Shown here: one piece after another, positions 24,426 through 36,988 of the stretch
How positions within the stretch are numbered: position 1 is the first letter of the stretch
Layout: every line of letters begins with the position of its first letter
Assembly (NCBI RefSeq): GCF_009455635.1
Contig: NZ_QPER01000001.1
Coordinates: 2,170,001 to 2,234,000, forward strand
DNA from: Paraburkholderia agricolaris
GTDB lineage: Bacteria; Pseudomonadota; Gammaproteobacteria; Burkholderiales; Burkholderiaceae
DNA length: 64,000 nt
Direction of reading: 5' to 3'
The notes under the pieces: model-generated
Databases searched by the model: none
Told to the model about the DNA's origin: nothing
The model's input: the letters and a program-made list of their open reading frames with translations, nothing else
Position numbers and translations under genes: made by a program

Positions 24426-26288
24426 ATGTTAATCATCGTTCTCGCCTATCTTGGCGGCGCTCTGACGATCCTCAGCCCGTGCATCCTGCCGGTGCTGCCG
24501 TTTGTTTTTGCCCGCGCCGATCAGCCCTTCGTGCGCAGCGGCCTGCCATTGCTCGCCGGCATGGCGCTCACGTTCGCCGTCGTCGCGACCCTTGCCGCCG
24601 TGGGCGGCGGTTGGGTCGCGCAGGCCAACCAGTATGGCCGCTGGCTTGCGATTGCCTTGCTTGCCGTGTTCGGACTGACACTGCTGCTGCCGCGTTTCGC
24701 CGATCATCTGATGCGCCCCCTCGTGAGCGCCGGCAATCGCCTGTCGAATTTCGCGCAGGGCGATGGTCAGCAGGTTCGCGTGGGTTCGTCCTTTCTGCTG
24801 GGTATCGCGACCGGCTTGCTGTGGGCGCCGTGCGCCGGTCCGATTCTCGGCCTCGTGCTGACCGGCGCGGCATTGCGCGGCGCAAGCGTGGGCACCACGC
24901 TGTTGCTGGTGGCCTATGCGGCCGGCGCCGCGACCTCGCTTGCAGTGGCGCTGCTGATCGGCGGGCGGGTGTTTACCGCGATGAAGCGCTCGCTGGGCGC
25001 GGGCGAATGGATCCGTCGCGGGATCGGCGCGGCGATGCTGCTCGGCGTGGTGGCGATTGCGCTCGGACTCGACACCGGTGTGCTCGCTCGCGTATCGACC
25101 ATCGCCACGGGGGGCATCGAACAGAGGCTGGTGGACACACTGTCGCCGGGTGCGACGCCGGGCAATCCGGCTGCGGCGGGTAGCAACGCCAATGCGTCGG
25201 CCAATGCCTCGGGCAGCGACGCCGTGACGACCGCCAACTCCGCCACGGATGCAAGCGAAACCGGCGCGCTGATGCATACCGCGCAAGGCGCGCCAGGCGG
25301 CGCGGCTGCGTTGCCCGTCGAAGGCGTGCTGCCGACCTTGAACGGCGCCGTCCAGTGGCTGAATTCCCCGCCGCTGACGGTGCAGGACCTGCGCGGCAAA
25401 GTCGTACTAGTCGATTTCTGGACCTACTCGTGCATCAACTGCCTGCGCTCACTGCCGTACGTGAAAGCGTGGGCGCAGAAATACAAGGACCAGGGGCTCG
25501 TCGTTATCGGCGTGCACGCACCGGAGTTCGCATTCGAACGCAATATCGACAATGTGAAGAAAGCCGTCCACGATCTCGGCGTCGACTATCCCGTTGCAAT
25601 CGACAACAACTACGCGATCTGGCGCGCACTGAACAATCAGTACTGGCCGGCGCATTATTTCGTCGACGGGAAAGGGCAGATTCGCTATCACCATTTTGGC
25701 GAAGGCGACTATGCGGAATCGGAAAAAGTGATTCAGGAACTGCTGATCGAGGCCGGGCATCCGAACGTGTCGAAGATCGCAGTCGGTATTTCAGGCACGA
25801 GCGCGCAAGGTGTGCAAGCCGCGGCTGACAATGCCGACATGCAGTCGCCGGAAACTTACATCGGCTACCAGCGTGCCGAGAATTTCGCGTCGCCTGGCGG
25901 CGAGGCGCCGGACAAGGTTCACACCTATGCGGCGCCGTCACAACTCGACGTCAACGATTGGGGGCTGGCCGGCGCGTGGAAGGTGGGTGCCGAACACGCG
26001 ACGCTCGCGGCCGCGTCAGGACGCATCGTCTATCGCTTCCACGCGCGCGATCTGCACCTGGTGCTCGGCCCGGACAAGGACGGCAAACCGGTACGCTTCC
26101 GTGTGAGCGTGGATGGCGCGGCGCCCGGCAATGCGCATGGCACGGACGTCGCTGCCGACGGCACCGGCACCGTTACCGGCCAGCGTCTTTACCAACTCGT
26201 GCGGCAATCCGGCGAGGTCGCGGATCACACGTTCTCGATCGAATTTCTGGATCCGGGCGTGCAAGCGTATGCCTTTACTTTCGGCTAA
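24426..26288 (+). CDS. DipZ-like CcdA-thioredoxin fusion protein
   Basis: The 620-residue protein begins with six membrane helices of the CcdA/DsbD type, with conserved cysteines in LSPCILPVLPF and LLWAPCAGPILG. An Ala/Asn/Ser-rich linker (about residues 240-285) leads to a TlpA/AhpC-like thioredoxin domain with active site YSCINCLRSLP (residues about 338-348) and a C-terminal beta-rich domain, as in mycobacterial DipZ. It should carry electrons across the inner membrane to periplasmic thiols, supporting cytochrome c maturation or oxidative-damage repair. It is divergent from the two-component pair. Confidence 0.9.
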   Translation: MLIIVLAYLGGALTILSPCILPVLPFVFARADQPFVRSGLPLLAGMALTFAVVATLAAVGGGWVAQANQYGRWLAIALLAVFGLTLLLPRFADHLMRPLVSAGNRLSNFAQGDGQQVRVGSSFLLGIATGLLWAPCAGPILGLVLTGAALRGASVGTTLLLVAYAAGAATSLAVALLIGGRVFTAMKRSLGAGEWIRRGIGAAMLLGVVAIALGLDTGVLARVSTIATGGIEQRLVDTLSPGATPGNPAAAGSNANASANASGSDAVTTANSATDASETGALMHTAQGAPGGAAALPVEGVLPTLNGAVQWLNSPPLTVQDLRGKVVLVDFWTYSCINCLRSLPYVKAWAQKYKDQGLVVIGVHAPEFAFERNIDNVKKAVHDLGVDYPVAIDNNYAIWRALNNQYWPAHYFVDGKGQIRYHHFGEGDYAESEKVIQELLIEAGHPNVSKIAVGISGTSAQGVQAAADNADMQSPETYIGYQRAENFASPGGEAPDKVHTYAAPSQLDVNDWGLAGAWKVGAEHATLAAASGRIVYRFHARDLHLVLGPDKDGKPVRFRVSVDGAAPGNAHGTDVAADGTGTVTGQRLYQLVRQSGEVADHTFSIEFLDPGVQAYAFTFG

Positions 26289-26336
26289 CCTGAATGGGGT
26301 GGCGTGAATCGCCATGTCACACCCACAGGTCGGTAA

Positions 26337-27203
26337 ATGGATCGTCAGCAGGAGCTTGGCACGGTCCGCCGCGCGTATGCCCGGCGGCTGATGGCATTAG
26401 CGGGTATTGCCAATCCGGGCATCGAGGCGGCGTTCGCGGCTGTCGAACGCGAACGCTATCTGGGCCCCGGACCGTGGCCCATCCTGTGTCCCGCCGGCTA
26501 CGTTGCCACGCCCGACGACGATCCCGCCCGCGTCTATGCCGATGTCCTGATCGGCATCATCCCGGAGCGCGGCCTTAACAACGGCATGCCGTCCTACCAT
26601 GTGCCGCTTCTCGCCAGCGCCGGGATTCGAGCCGGCGACCATGTCGTCCATATCGGCGCGGGTGTCGGTTACTACACGGCCATCATGGCCCGCCTCGCCG
26701 GTCCCGCTGGCCGGGTCACCGGCATCGAATTCGATGCCGGTCTGGCCGCGCGCGCGGCTACGAATCTGTCGAATGTCGGCAACGTTCAGGTGCTTCAGGG
26801 CGACGGCTTCTCGATGCCCTTTGATCCGGCCGACGTAATCTATGTCAACGCCGGCGTGACCCATCCCGCCGACATCTGGCTCGATCGTTTAAAGGACGGT
26901 GGCAGGCTGATTCTTCCCCTTACGACGGAGAATATCTGGCCGCCTGCCCGCGGCGCGGCCATTTCCCATTACGGCGTGGTATTTCGAATCGAACGCGCCG
27001 GCGACGAATATCTCGCCGCCTGGATCTCCGCCGTCGCCCTTTATCCGTGCGAAGGAGGGCGCGACGACGCGTCGGAAGCCAGGCTCGACGCCGCCTTTCA
27101 GAAGGGTGGCTGGCGTCGCGTCACACGCCTGTACCGCACCGGCGACCTGCCGGACGAGCGATGCTGGTTGCGTGGGGCGCGCTGGGCGCTCGCTTACGAC
27201 TGA
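26337..27203 (+). CDS. Protein-L-isoaspartate O-methyltransferase-like SAM methyltransferase
   Basis: The 288-residue protein has SAM motif I HIGAGVGYYTAIMA, preceded by MPSYHVPLLASAGI, which occupies the place of the PCMT substrate segment (usually S-x-P-x-M). Acidic residues in GIEFD and GDGF are as expected for motif II. It is longer than classical Pcm (about 208 aa) by a C-terminal domain. Its role is repair of isoaspartyl residues or an unrelated methyl transfer. It follows the DipZ-like gene by 48 bp and precedes katG, an oxidative-damage context. Confidence 0.83.
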   Translation: MDRQQELGTVRRAYARRLMALAGIANPGIEAAFAAVERERYLGPGPWPILCPAGYVATPDDDPARVYADVLIGIIPERGLNNGMPSYHVPLLASAGIRAGDHVVHIGAGVGYYTAIMARLAGPAGRVTGIEFDAGLAARAATNLSNVGNVQVLQGDGFSMPFDPADVIYVNAGVTHPADIWLDRLKDGGRLILPLTTENIWPPARGAAISHYGVVFRIERAGDEYLAAWISAVALYPCEGGRDDASEARLDAAFQKGGWRRVTRLYRTGDLPDERCWLRGARWALAYD

Positions 27204-27210
27204 TCGCGTT

Positions 27211-27247
27211 ATAGTCGAGACCTATCAACGGCATTGCGAGAATCGCA
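27211..27247 (+). promoter_or_regulatory. OxyR-like binding site upstream of katG
   Basis: The first element ATAG-N7-CTAT at 27211-27225 matches the OxyR half-site. After 7 bp a weaker relative ATTG-N7-CGCA follows at 27233-27247, giving the 37-bp OxyR spacing. It abuts a -35 box. No oxyR gene is in the window. Confidence 0.6.
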
Positions 27248-27276
27248 TTCAATTGACGCTCAGTCGCACGTATATT
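27248..27276 (+). promoter_or_regulatory. Candidate katG promoter
   Basis: -35 TTCAAT (27248-27253), 17-bp spacer, -10 TATATT (27271-27276). The weak -35 touching the OxyR-like site fits an activator-dependent promoter. The leader would be about 210 nt. Confidence 0.55.
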
Positions 27277-27492
27277 TTAAGTTGCAGTCGTTTGCCGACG
27301 CGAGGCAAGCTCGCCCATGCATGCGATGACATCGTTATCGGATGAAGCGTATGCGCGTCGGGTAGTCAACAGTGGTACACAAAAAGCGCCCACTATGTGA
27401 TTTCCGGCCAGCCCGCCGGCGCGGTTCGGCGGTGCACCCCAGGAGCCGGATGCGGTAGCAGACCAAGTGGGTATGTCCTCTCAAGGAGATAG

Positions 27493-29760
<2,268 letters not shown>

Positions 29761-29777
29761 ATCTTTTGAGTAGATGC

Positions 29778-29822
29778 GGGTCCCGCCAGGCTTGTTGGCC
29801 TGGCGGGACCCGGTTTCCCGTT
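29778..29822 (+). terminator. Terminator after katG
   Basis: A perfect 14-bp stem GGGTCCCGCCAGGC/GCCTGGCGGGACCC with a 6-nt loop, followed by GGTTTCCCGTTT. It is an unusually stable hairpin with a moderate T content. Confidence 0.8.
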
Positions 29823-30032
29823 TCTCATCGGTGAAGCCGCCGTTACAGCCTTCCGCGGACCACGTCGGATAACTCCCTCGCAATCCGGCAAACATGCCGG
29901 CAACCCACACCCAGATACCGCCGCATTTGCGCTGTCCAGCGCGTGACGCCAGCGCGGATGGAACGCGAATGCGTCATGACGTCTACTTCATCCCACGCAT
30001 CGTGTTCGTTCCTTTTGCCAGGACCCGCTCGC

Positions 30033-30254
30033 TCATCGTGAGGCGAGCGGGGTGCCCGGACCGAAACCCACAACGAGCGTGATATAGACGAGCGCAGCGA
30101 AGACGCCGGCCAGCGTGCCGAGCAGGTCGCGCGCATCCCGGCCGCGTCGGAGCTGGAGCGGAATTCCGACCAGTAGATACGTGAGCGAGAACACCACGGC
30201 GACCATCAAGGGCGGTGGCGCGAGCGAGACAACGAAGTCGGCTAATGCGCGCAT
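30033..30254 (-). CDS. Small two-helix membrane protein
   Basis: The 73-residue product has hydrophobic helices around PPPLMVAVVFSLTYLLVGIPL and LLGTLAGVFAALVYITLVVGF, with an Arg-rich loop between. It starts 10 bp after the stop of the lipoprotein gene, so it is probably the second gene of that operon. I do not recognise the family. Confidence 0.6.
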   Translation of the reverse strand: MRALADFVVSLAPPPLMVAVVFSLTYLLVGIPLQLRRGRDARDLLGTLAGVFAALVYITLVVGFGPGTPLASR

Positions 30255-30263
30255 GGTCAAATG

Positions 30264-30926
30264 CTAGTGAAGCTGGGCGACCAACGCGTCCGCCCCCTTG
30301 TCGATCCCGGTCTTCGCGGCGCTCAACGAACCGAAGGCGGCCGGAAGGTTCATCGCGTTCGGATACTGCTTCGACACATAGGCCTTCAATAGCTGCCCAC
30401 TGGCGGCGTCAAAGATCTCCACTGCGTAGGATACCGAACCGCTGAACGCGCCCTGGCCGCCGCGGATTGACTGCACGCCGTTGTAGAGATTGCCTGCAAG
30501 ATCGAAATGCATGAACTGTCCAATCAGCGTCGTGGTCTGTTCGGCACCCGTTAGCGTCAGCTTGACCCGCAAGGTGTTAGGGCCGGGTTGCTGCGCAACG
30601 CTGAACTTCGTCGCCAGTTTTTCCGAAAACGTCTTACCCATGTAATCGGCAAGCGCGGCGCGATCTTCGTTTTTCATGTCGCCGAACTGGTTGTCGCTGC
30701 CTTGATAGACAACCACAGGATCCAGCACGACCTGCGTGTAGCGCGACCAGGCGACGGGGGCCGAGTATTTATAAGGCACCTTGCCAGAATCGTCGCCACG
30801 GTTCTGCGTCAATTGCGGCGCGGAGGAGATGCCCGTGTAGGCGACCGGCTGTACACCCGCGCATGCGGTCAGGGTCAGCACCGCCGCGGCGGTGAAAAGA
30901 AGCGGGACGAGGTTTTTCTTCAGCAT
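30264..30926 (-). CDS. DUF3313-like lipoprotein
   Basis: The 220-residue product has a lipoprotein signal (VLTLTACAG, lipid Cys near residue 22) followed by a DUF3313-type body (YSAPVAWSRYTQVVLDPVVVY, then LRVKLTLTGAE). It is an outer-membrane-anchored periplasmic protein of unknown function. The start is ATG 30926; an upstream GTG at 30938 is possible. It stands divergent from pqiABC with two shared operators between, so the envelope genes may be coregulated. Confidence 0.82.
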   Translation of the reverse strand: MLKKNLVPLLFTAAAVLTLTACAGVQPVAYTGISSAPQLTQNRGDDSGKVPYKYSAPVAWSRYTQVVLDPVVVYQGSDNQFGDMKNEDRAALADYMGKTFSEKLATKFSVAQQPGPNTLRVKLTLTGAEQTTTLIGQFMHFDLAGNLYNGVQSIRGGQGAFSGSVSYAVEIFDAASGQLLKAYVSKQYPNAMNLPAAFGSLSAAKTGIDKGADALVAQLH

Positions 30927-31265
30927 TCTGGGTTCCACGAAGGGCAGGTTGGGGTGTCGGGGGATGTTTCGTTTGGCGCAGGACCGATGAGGCCGAACAG
31001 TAGCATTGCCGTTATTGTTTGTAAACCGTCTATCCGGATTGTTTTTGTGGTGACTCGATAATGTTGCAATGAGAAGTCGGTTTGTATCCGGTTCTGGTCT
31101 TCGATAAAAACAAACCGCCTGGACGGTTTACATAGAAAAATTGCGGTGTTACGCTGGCGCCTCACTTGAACTGTCTCTGCGCAGCGCCGGTACGAACCTG
31201 GCCGCACCGATCGAATAAGGTGCCACGCGCTGCTGGGCTGTGCGAGGTAATGCGCCCGCAAGCGG
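30927..31265. other. Divergent region between lipoprotein gene and pqiA, no gene
   Basis: These 339 bp hold two symmetric operator copies and AT-rich promoter-like sequence. No coding region is supported. Confidence 0.6.
31020..31132. promoter_or_regulatory. Two inverted operator copies between lipoprotein gene and pqiA
   Basis: The AAACCG-N6-CGGWTT dyad occurs at 31023-31040 and, as AAACCG-N6-CGGTTT, at 31112-31129. The outer flanks form a perfect 11-bp inverted repeat TGTAAACCGTC/GACGGTTTACA at 31020-31030 and 31122-31132. A further partial match TATCCGGTT lies between them. This is typical of a TetR-type site facing each promoter. Confidence 0.65.
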
Positions 31266-32543
31266 ATGCCGAAGATGAATGAAGCCAGAATGATCGCCTG
31301 TCACGAATGTGACCTGTTGCAATGGAGGGCGTCGCTGTTCGAACGCAGCATCGCGCGCTGCCAACGATGCGACGCGGCCCTCTACCGGAGCCTGCCGGCT
31401 ACCTGCGATCGCGCGCTGGCGTTGACGCTCGCCGCCGGGATCCTGTTCGTGGTTGCCAACTGTTTTCCGATCATCGGACTGTGGGTCAAGGGCGCACTCG
31501 TCGAAACCACGCTGCTCGATGCGGTTTGTTCGCTGTACGCCGACGGTATGTGGCCCATAGCAGGTCTCGTTCTGGTAACGACGATTCTGATGCCGGCGCT
31601 GAACATCGCGGCGGTGATCTATCTACTTTTGCCGCTGCATATTGGCGGCTCGCCTCAGCGTCCCGAGATCGTTCTGCGCGTACTAAGACACGTCGCGCCA
31701 TGGGGAATGATTGAAGTACTCATGCTTGCCATGCTGGTCGCGCTCGTCAAACTCCAGCACTTCGCGACCGTTGTTCCCGGTGTAGCGATCTGGGCAATCG
31801 GCGCGGTAATGGTGCTGCTCGCGGCAGCGGCTGTTTCGTTCAATCCGCGTGATATATGGGCGCGTATTGACGGCGTGCCGGGTGGCGACGCCGCATCACG
31901 CACGCCAAAGGCAAGCGTCAACGCGGCTACTGCTGCACGCGCCGGTCTATTCGCTTGTCATGACTGCGGGTTGGTGTCGAAACCGCTCGCTCATTTTCGT
32001 GGCGGGATTTGTCCGCGTTGTAGCGCGGTGTTGCATCTGCGCAAGCCCAATAGTCTTGCACGTACCTGGGCGTTTCTGCTGGCCGCAATGGTTCTCTATA
32101 TCCCTGCCGTGCTGCTGCCGGTAATGATCACCAGCACCTTATTCAGCTCGCAATCCGACACGATTCTGAGCGGCGTGGTGTTTCTCTGGACTTCGGGTTC
32201 GTGGGCGCTTGCCACGATCGTTTTCATCGCCAGCATCGTGGTGCCCATGCTCAAAATTCTCTCGTTAGCCTATCTCGCCTGGAGCACTCAGTTGCGCTCG
32301 TCCCTGATGCCGCGCAAGCGGACACGTATTTACCGGTGGGTGGAGTGTGTCGGCCGTTGGTCGATGCTCGATATCTACGTCATCACCATCCTGGTCGCGC
32401 TCGTGCAATTCGGTTCGGTTGCAACGATCGACGCGGGTCCCGGGGCCATAGCGTTCGGCGCGGTCGTTGTTCTGACCATGTTCGCCGCGCTGTCGTTCGA
32501 TCCACGACTCATATGGGACGCCGTGGAGCTGGACGGTGAATAA
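31266..32543 (+). CDS. pqiA: Intermembrane transport protein PqiA
   Basis: The 425-residue protein has two homologous halves, each with a pair of zinc-type CxxC motifs (CHECDLLQ and CQRCDAAL; CHDCGLVS and CPRCSAVL) followed by four membrane helices. This is the PqiA/YebS fold. With PqiB and PqiC it forms an inner-membrane-to-outer-membrane lipid transport system that supports envelope integrity. The start may be ATG 31266 or 31275. It overlaps pqiB by 8 bp. Confidence 0.92.
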   Translation: MPKMNEARMIACHECDLLQWRASLFERSIARCQRCDAALYRSLPATCDRALALTLAAGILFVVANCFPIIGLWVKGALVETTLLDAVCSLYADGMWPIAGLVLVTTILMPALNIAAVIYLLLPLHIGGSPQRPEIVLRVLRHVAPWGMIEVLMLAMLVALVKLQHFATVVPGVAIWAIGAVMVLLAAAAVSFNPRDIWARIDGVPGGDAASRTPKASVNAATAARAGLFACHDCGLVSKPLAHFRGGICPRCSAVLHLRKPNSLARTWAFLLAAMVLYIPAVLLPVMITSTLFSSQSDTILSGVVFLWTSGSWALATIVFIASIVVPMLKILSLAYLAWSTQLRSSLMPRKRTRIYRWVECVGRWSMLDIYVITILVALVQFGSVATIDAGPGAIAFGAVVVLTMFAALSFDPRLIWDAVELDGE

Positions 32544-34164
32544 GGTGTCAGGACAGAACGGCAACGACGATACGGCTCACTTCCCAACCGCGGTTGTCGC
32601 GCAGCGATCGAAGTGGCGCATGCCGCTTGTGTGGCTCGTGCCGCTCGTGGCGGTGCTGATAGCGGGCGGACTGGCGGTGCAGTCGATCATGCAAAAAGGC
32701 CCGACCATCACCATCAGCTTTACCACGGGTGAGGGCATCGAGGCAGGCAAGACGAAGATCAAGTTCAAGAACGTCGATATCGGCGTAATCAGGAGTGTCA
32801 CCCTTTCCGACGATCACAAGACCGTGCTTGCCAGCGCTGAGATGTCGCGTAACGCCTCGAGCATGCTGGTCGACGACACCCGCTTCTGGGTGGTTCGGCC
32901 GCGCATTTCAGGCGGCACCGTGTCGGGTATCAGCACCTTGATTTCCGGTTCGCACATCGGCATGGATATTGGCGCCTCGCAAAAGGCCCGGCGCGATTTC
33001 GTCGGACTCGAGTCGCCGCCGGTGCTCGCTTCGGGGGCGCCGGGGCGGGAGTTCGTGCTCAGGAGCAGCAGCATCGGCTCACTCGATATCGGTTCGCCCG
33101 TATTCTTTCGCAGGCTTCAGGTTGGCCAGATCGTTTCCTACGCCCTCGATCCCGATGGTGCGGGAATGACCGTGCATGTTTTTATCAACGCACCGTACGA
33201 CAGGTACGTCACGAATGACACACGCTTCTGGCAGGCGAGCGGTGTTGACGTGAGCCTGGATACGACGGGCGTGAAGGTCAACACGGAATCGCTGGTCTCC
33301 ATCCTGATCGGCGGCCTCGCGTTCGAGAACCCGCCTGACACGACGACCAGATCTGAAGCGGACGCGAAACGCGAGTTTCAACTTTTCGGCGATCGGGCCG
33401 ACGCCATGAAGCGGCATGATGCAATCGTCGACAAGTACGTGCTGAACTTCAACGAGTCGGTACGCGGATTGGCCGTCGGCGCGCCCGTCGACTTCCGGGG
33501 GATCGTTATTGGCGAAGTATCGGCGATTTCGGCGCACTTCGATCCCGTCAGAAAGGAATTCAATATCCCTGTTGAGGTCAACATTTTCCCTGAACGCCTG
33601 GTCTCGCGCGGAAACTGGCAGGGCGGCATGGGTGGCACGGCGTCTGAGCGACAAGCGTTTGCGGACTATCTGATAGCGAAAGGATTGCGAGCCCAATTGA
33701 AGACCGCGAGTCTTCTTACGGGGCAACTCTATGTTGCGATCGATTTCTTTCCCGCAGCGCCGAAGGCGAAAGTGAACTGGAACAATGCGACTCCTCAATT
33801 GCCGACGGTGCCGGGCAACCTGCAGGGCTTGCAAGACTCGATCGCCAGTCTCGTTGCCAAGCTGAATGCCATTCCATTCGAGGGAATCAGCAAAGATCTG
33901 CGCAAGACCTTGAACGACGCGGATTCGCTGTTGAACACCGTCAATACGGATCTGGCGCCGGATGCCAAGGCGACGCTGGCTGCGGCGCGTGAGGCGCTCA
34001 CGTCAGCAAATCGCACGATGCAAAGCGACTCGCCATTGCAGCAGAGCACGACTGAAACAATGCGTGAACTGTCACAAGCCGCCGTGTCGATTCGCACGCT
34101 GGCGGACTATCTGCAGCGCCATCCGGAAGCGCTGATTCGTGGCAAGAGCGAGGATAAGCCATGA
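32536..34164 (+). CDS. pqiB: MCE-domain lipid transport protein PqiB
   Basis: The 542-residue protein starts at GTG 32536 inside the end of pqiA, giving translational coupling. One N-terminal membrane helix (about residues 29-50) anchors it. Three MCE domains follow (TITISFTTGEGIEAGKTKIKFKNVDIG, GSLDIGSPVFFRRLQVGQI, RGLAVGAPVDFRGIVIGEV), then a long helical C-terminus. The MCE rings form the tunnel spanning the periplasm. It has the usual length and domain order of PqiB. Confidence 0.93.
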   Translation: MNKVSGQNGNDDTAHFPTAVVAQRSKWRMPLVWLVPLVAVLIAGGLAVQSIMQKGPTITISFTTGEGIEAGKTKIKFKNVDIGVIRSVTLSDDHKTVLASAEMSRNASSMLVDDTRFWVVRPRISGGTVSGISTLISGSHIGMDIGASQKARRDFVGLESPPVLASGAPGREFVLRSSSIGSLDIGSPVFFRRLQVGQIVSYALDPDGAGMTVHVFINAPYDRYVTNDTRFWQASGVDVSLDTTGVKVNTESLVSILIGGLAFENPPDTTTRSEADAKREFQLFGDRADAMKRHDAIVDKYVLNFNESVRGLAVGAPVDFRGIVIGEVSAISAHFDPVRKEFNIPVEVNIFPERLVSRGNWQGGMGGTASERQAFADYLIAKGLRAQLKTASLLTGQLYVAIDFFPAAPKAKVNWNNATPQLPTVPGNLQGLQDSIASLVAKLNAIPFEGISKDLRKTLNDADSLLNTVNTDLAPDAKATLAAAREALTSANRTMQSDSPLQQSTTETMRELSQAAVSIRTLADYLQRHPEALIRGKSEDKP

Positions 34165-34748
34165 GCCGACTGTCGTCGTTTTGCCTGGGAGCGATCGTGC
34201 TTACCCTCGTTGCGGGATGCGCAACGTCGCCACCGTCGCAGTTCTATACGTTGAGTCCCGTGCAGCTTGTCGAACTGCGACCGGCTGTCAAACCTGTGGC
34301 GATTGCGATCGGCCCGGTTACGGTGCCGGATTTGGTCGATCGCCCGCAAATCGTCTCCCGGGTTGACGAGAACCGTGTATCCATCGACGAATTCGCTCGC
34401 TGGGCTGATCCGCTGAAAAGTCAGATTGCGCGTGTGATAGCGGCTGATCTCACGCAATGCCTCCCGGGTTCGATCGTATCCGTCTACCCGCAGCGTGCGG
34501 ACGACAATGCCTACCGCGTGTCGGTGGACGTGCAGAGCTTCGATTCAGCAACGAGCGGTACGGTGATGCTGGCCGTGATCTGGTCGGTGCGCGCGCCGAA
34601 GCGGGGCGAACCGGTTGGCGGGCGAACGGTTGTACGCGAGGTGCTGAGCGGACCGGGCTACAACGCGCTGGTCAGCGCATACAGCCGTGCTCTCGCGTCC
34701 GTGGCGCGTGATATCGCCGGGGCGATGCAATCCGTTGTATCGCAGTAG
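34161..34748 (+). CDS. pqiC: PqiC lipoprotein (ABC-type transport auxiliary)
   Basis: The 195-residue product has a lipoprotein signal (LTLVAGCATS, Cys near residue 20) and the DUF330/PqiC body with FYTLSPVQ and VTVPDLVDRPQIV signatures. It overlaps pqiB by ATGA. It sits at the outer membrane and caps the PqiB channel. It ends before a stable hairpin shared with the convergent aldo/keto reductase gene. Confidence 0.9.
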   Translation: MSRLSSFCLGAIVLTLVAGCATSPPSQFYTLSPVQLVELRPAVKPVAIAIGPVTVPDLVDRPQIVSRVDENRVSIDEFARWADPLKSQIARVIAADLTQCLPGSIVSVYPQRADDNAYRVSVDVQSFDSATSGTVMLAVIWSVRAPKRGEPVGGRTVVREVLSGPGYNALVSAYSRALASVARDIAGAMQSVVSQ

Positions 34749-34793
34749 AGGTCAGGGTAGACGGATTAGTGCATGCGCGACAGCGGCTCAGCT

Positions 34794-34831
34794 CATTCTC
34801 CAGCGCCAGCAGCGCGTGGCGCCGGAGAATG
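34794..34831. terminator. Bidirectional hairpin between pqiC and aldo/keto reductase gene
   Basis: CATTCTCC, then GCGCCA, an 8-nt loop, TGGCGC and GGAGAATG form a 14-bp stem with one A/C mismatch, midway between convergent stop codons. No T-tract. Confidence 0.6.
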
Positions 34832-34843
34832 GGCGCAGAGGCG

Positions 34844-35938
<1,095 letters not shown>

Positions 35939-35985
35939 TCAACAATATGGCTACAATTGCATGAGGTTATGAGTGGAATTCATCT

Positions 35986-36900
35986 ATGCTGCGCGCCGGT
36001 CTTTCCGAACTCACTGCTTTCGTCGCGATTGCCCACCAGCGAAGCTTCAGCGCGGCGGCGCGCACACTGGGTGTCTCTCCATCGGCGCTCAGCCACGCCA
36101 TGCGAGGCCTCGAAGCGAGACTCGACGTGCGGTTGTTCAACCGGACGACCCGCTCGGTCGCGCTGACCGAGGCCGGCGAGCAACTTCTGCGGCGCGTGGG
36201 GCCCGCCATCGCCGACCTCGAAGACGCGGTGAACGAGGTTGCCTCCGCGCGCGATCGTCCGTCGGGTTCGATCCGCATCAGCGCGTCCGAGTCCGGTGCA
36301 AAAGCCATTGTTCGGCATGTGTTGCCCGATTTTCTGGCGACCTACCCGGATATTCACGTCGAATTTGTCGTGGATACGCGGCTCGTGGATATCGTGGCCG
36401 ATGGTTTCGATGCCGGCATCCGGGTGCTGGAGGACGTGCCACGTGACATGGTGGCCATCCGGTTCGGCGCCGATATGCGCTTTGCCGCAGTCGCGTCGCC
36501 AGACTACCTCGCGCAGCATGCAGCGCCCAAGGCGCCGCACGATCTCGCGCAGCACCGCTGCATTCGGTTTCGCTTCGAAAGCGGCGCGCTTTATCGGTGG
36601 GACCTCGAGTACCACGGCAAGAGCGCCAGCATCGACGTCGACGGTCCCATGACGCTGGGCAATCTGAACGTAATGGTGGAGGCGGCGCTAGTCGGCATCG
36701 GCATCGCCTGGGTGCCCGACTATCTGGTCGTAGAGCATCTGGCGTCAGGGCGCCTCGTGCAGGTGCTTGCCGAATGGAGCCCGTCGTTCCCGGGCGTCTG
36801 CCTCTATTACCCCGCCAATCGCCATCCGCCCACCGCGCTTCGGTTATTCGCGCAGGCGGTGCGGGATTGGGCCAACGCCAATACCGCCGACACGCGTTGA
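35986..36900 (+). CDS. LysR-type transcriptional regulator
   Basis: The 304-residue protein has an HTH (LTAFVAIAHQRSFSAAARTLGVSPSALSHAMRGLE) and an effector domain of the CrgA/DsdC type. It is divergent from the aldo/keto reductase gene across about 160 bp, which is probably its target; similar LysR/AKR pairs are frequent in Burkholderia. The effector is unknown. Confidence 0.9.
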   Translation: MLRAGLSELTAFVAIAHQRSFSAAARTLGVSPSALSHAMRGLEARLDVRLFNRTTRSVALTEAGEQLLRRVGPAIADLEDAVNEVASARDRPSGSIRISASESGAKAIVRHVLPDFLATYPDIHVEFVVDTRLVDIVADGFDAGIRVLEDVPRDMVAIRFGADMRFAAVASPDYLAQHAAPKAPHDLAQHRCIRFRFESGALYRWDLEYHGKSASIDVDGPMTLGNLNVMVEAALVGIGIAWVPDYLVVEHLASGRLVQVLAEWSPSFPGVCLYYPANRHPPTALRLFAQAVRDWANANTADTR

Positions 36901-36988
36901 TCACAACCCTTGCAAGCACGATTAGTGAATCGCGCACATAAGGGCGTGCGCGTTATCGGTCTTCTTTCCTTGCTGAACCCTCGCTAGC

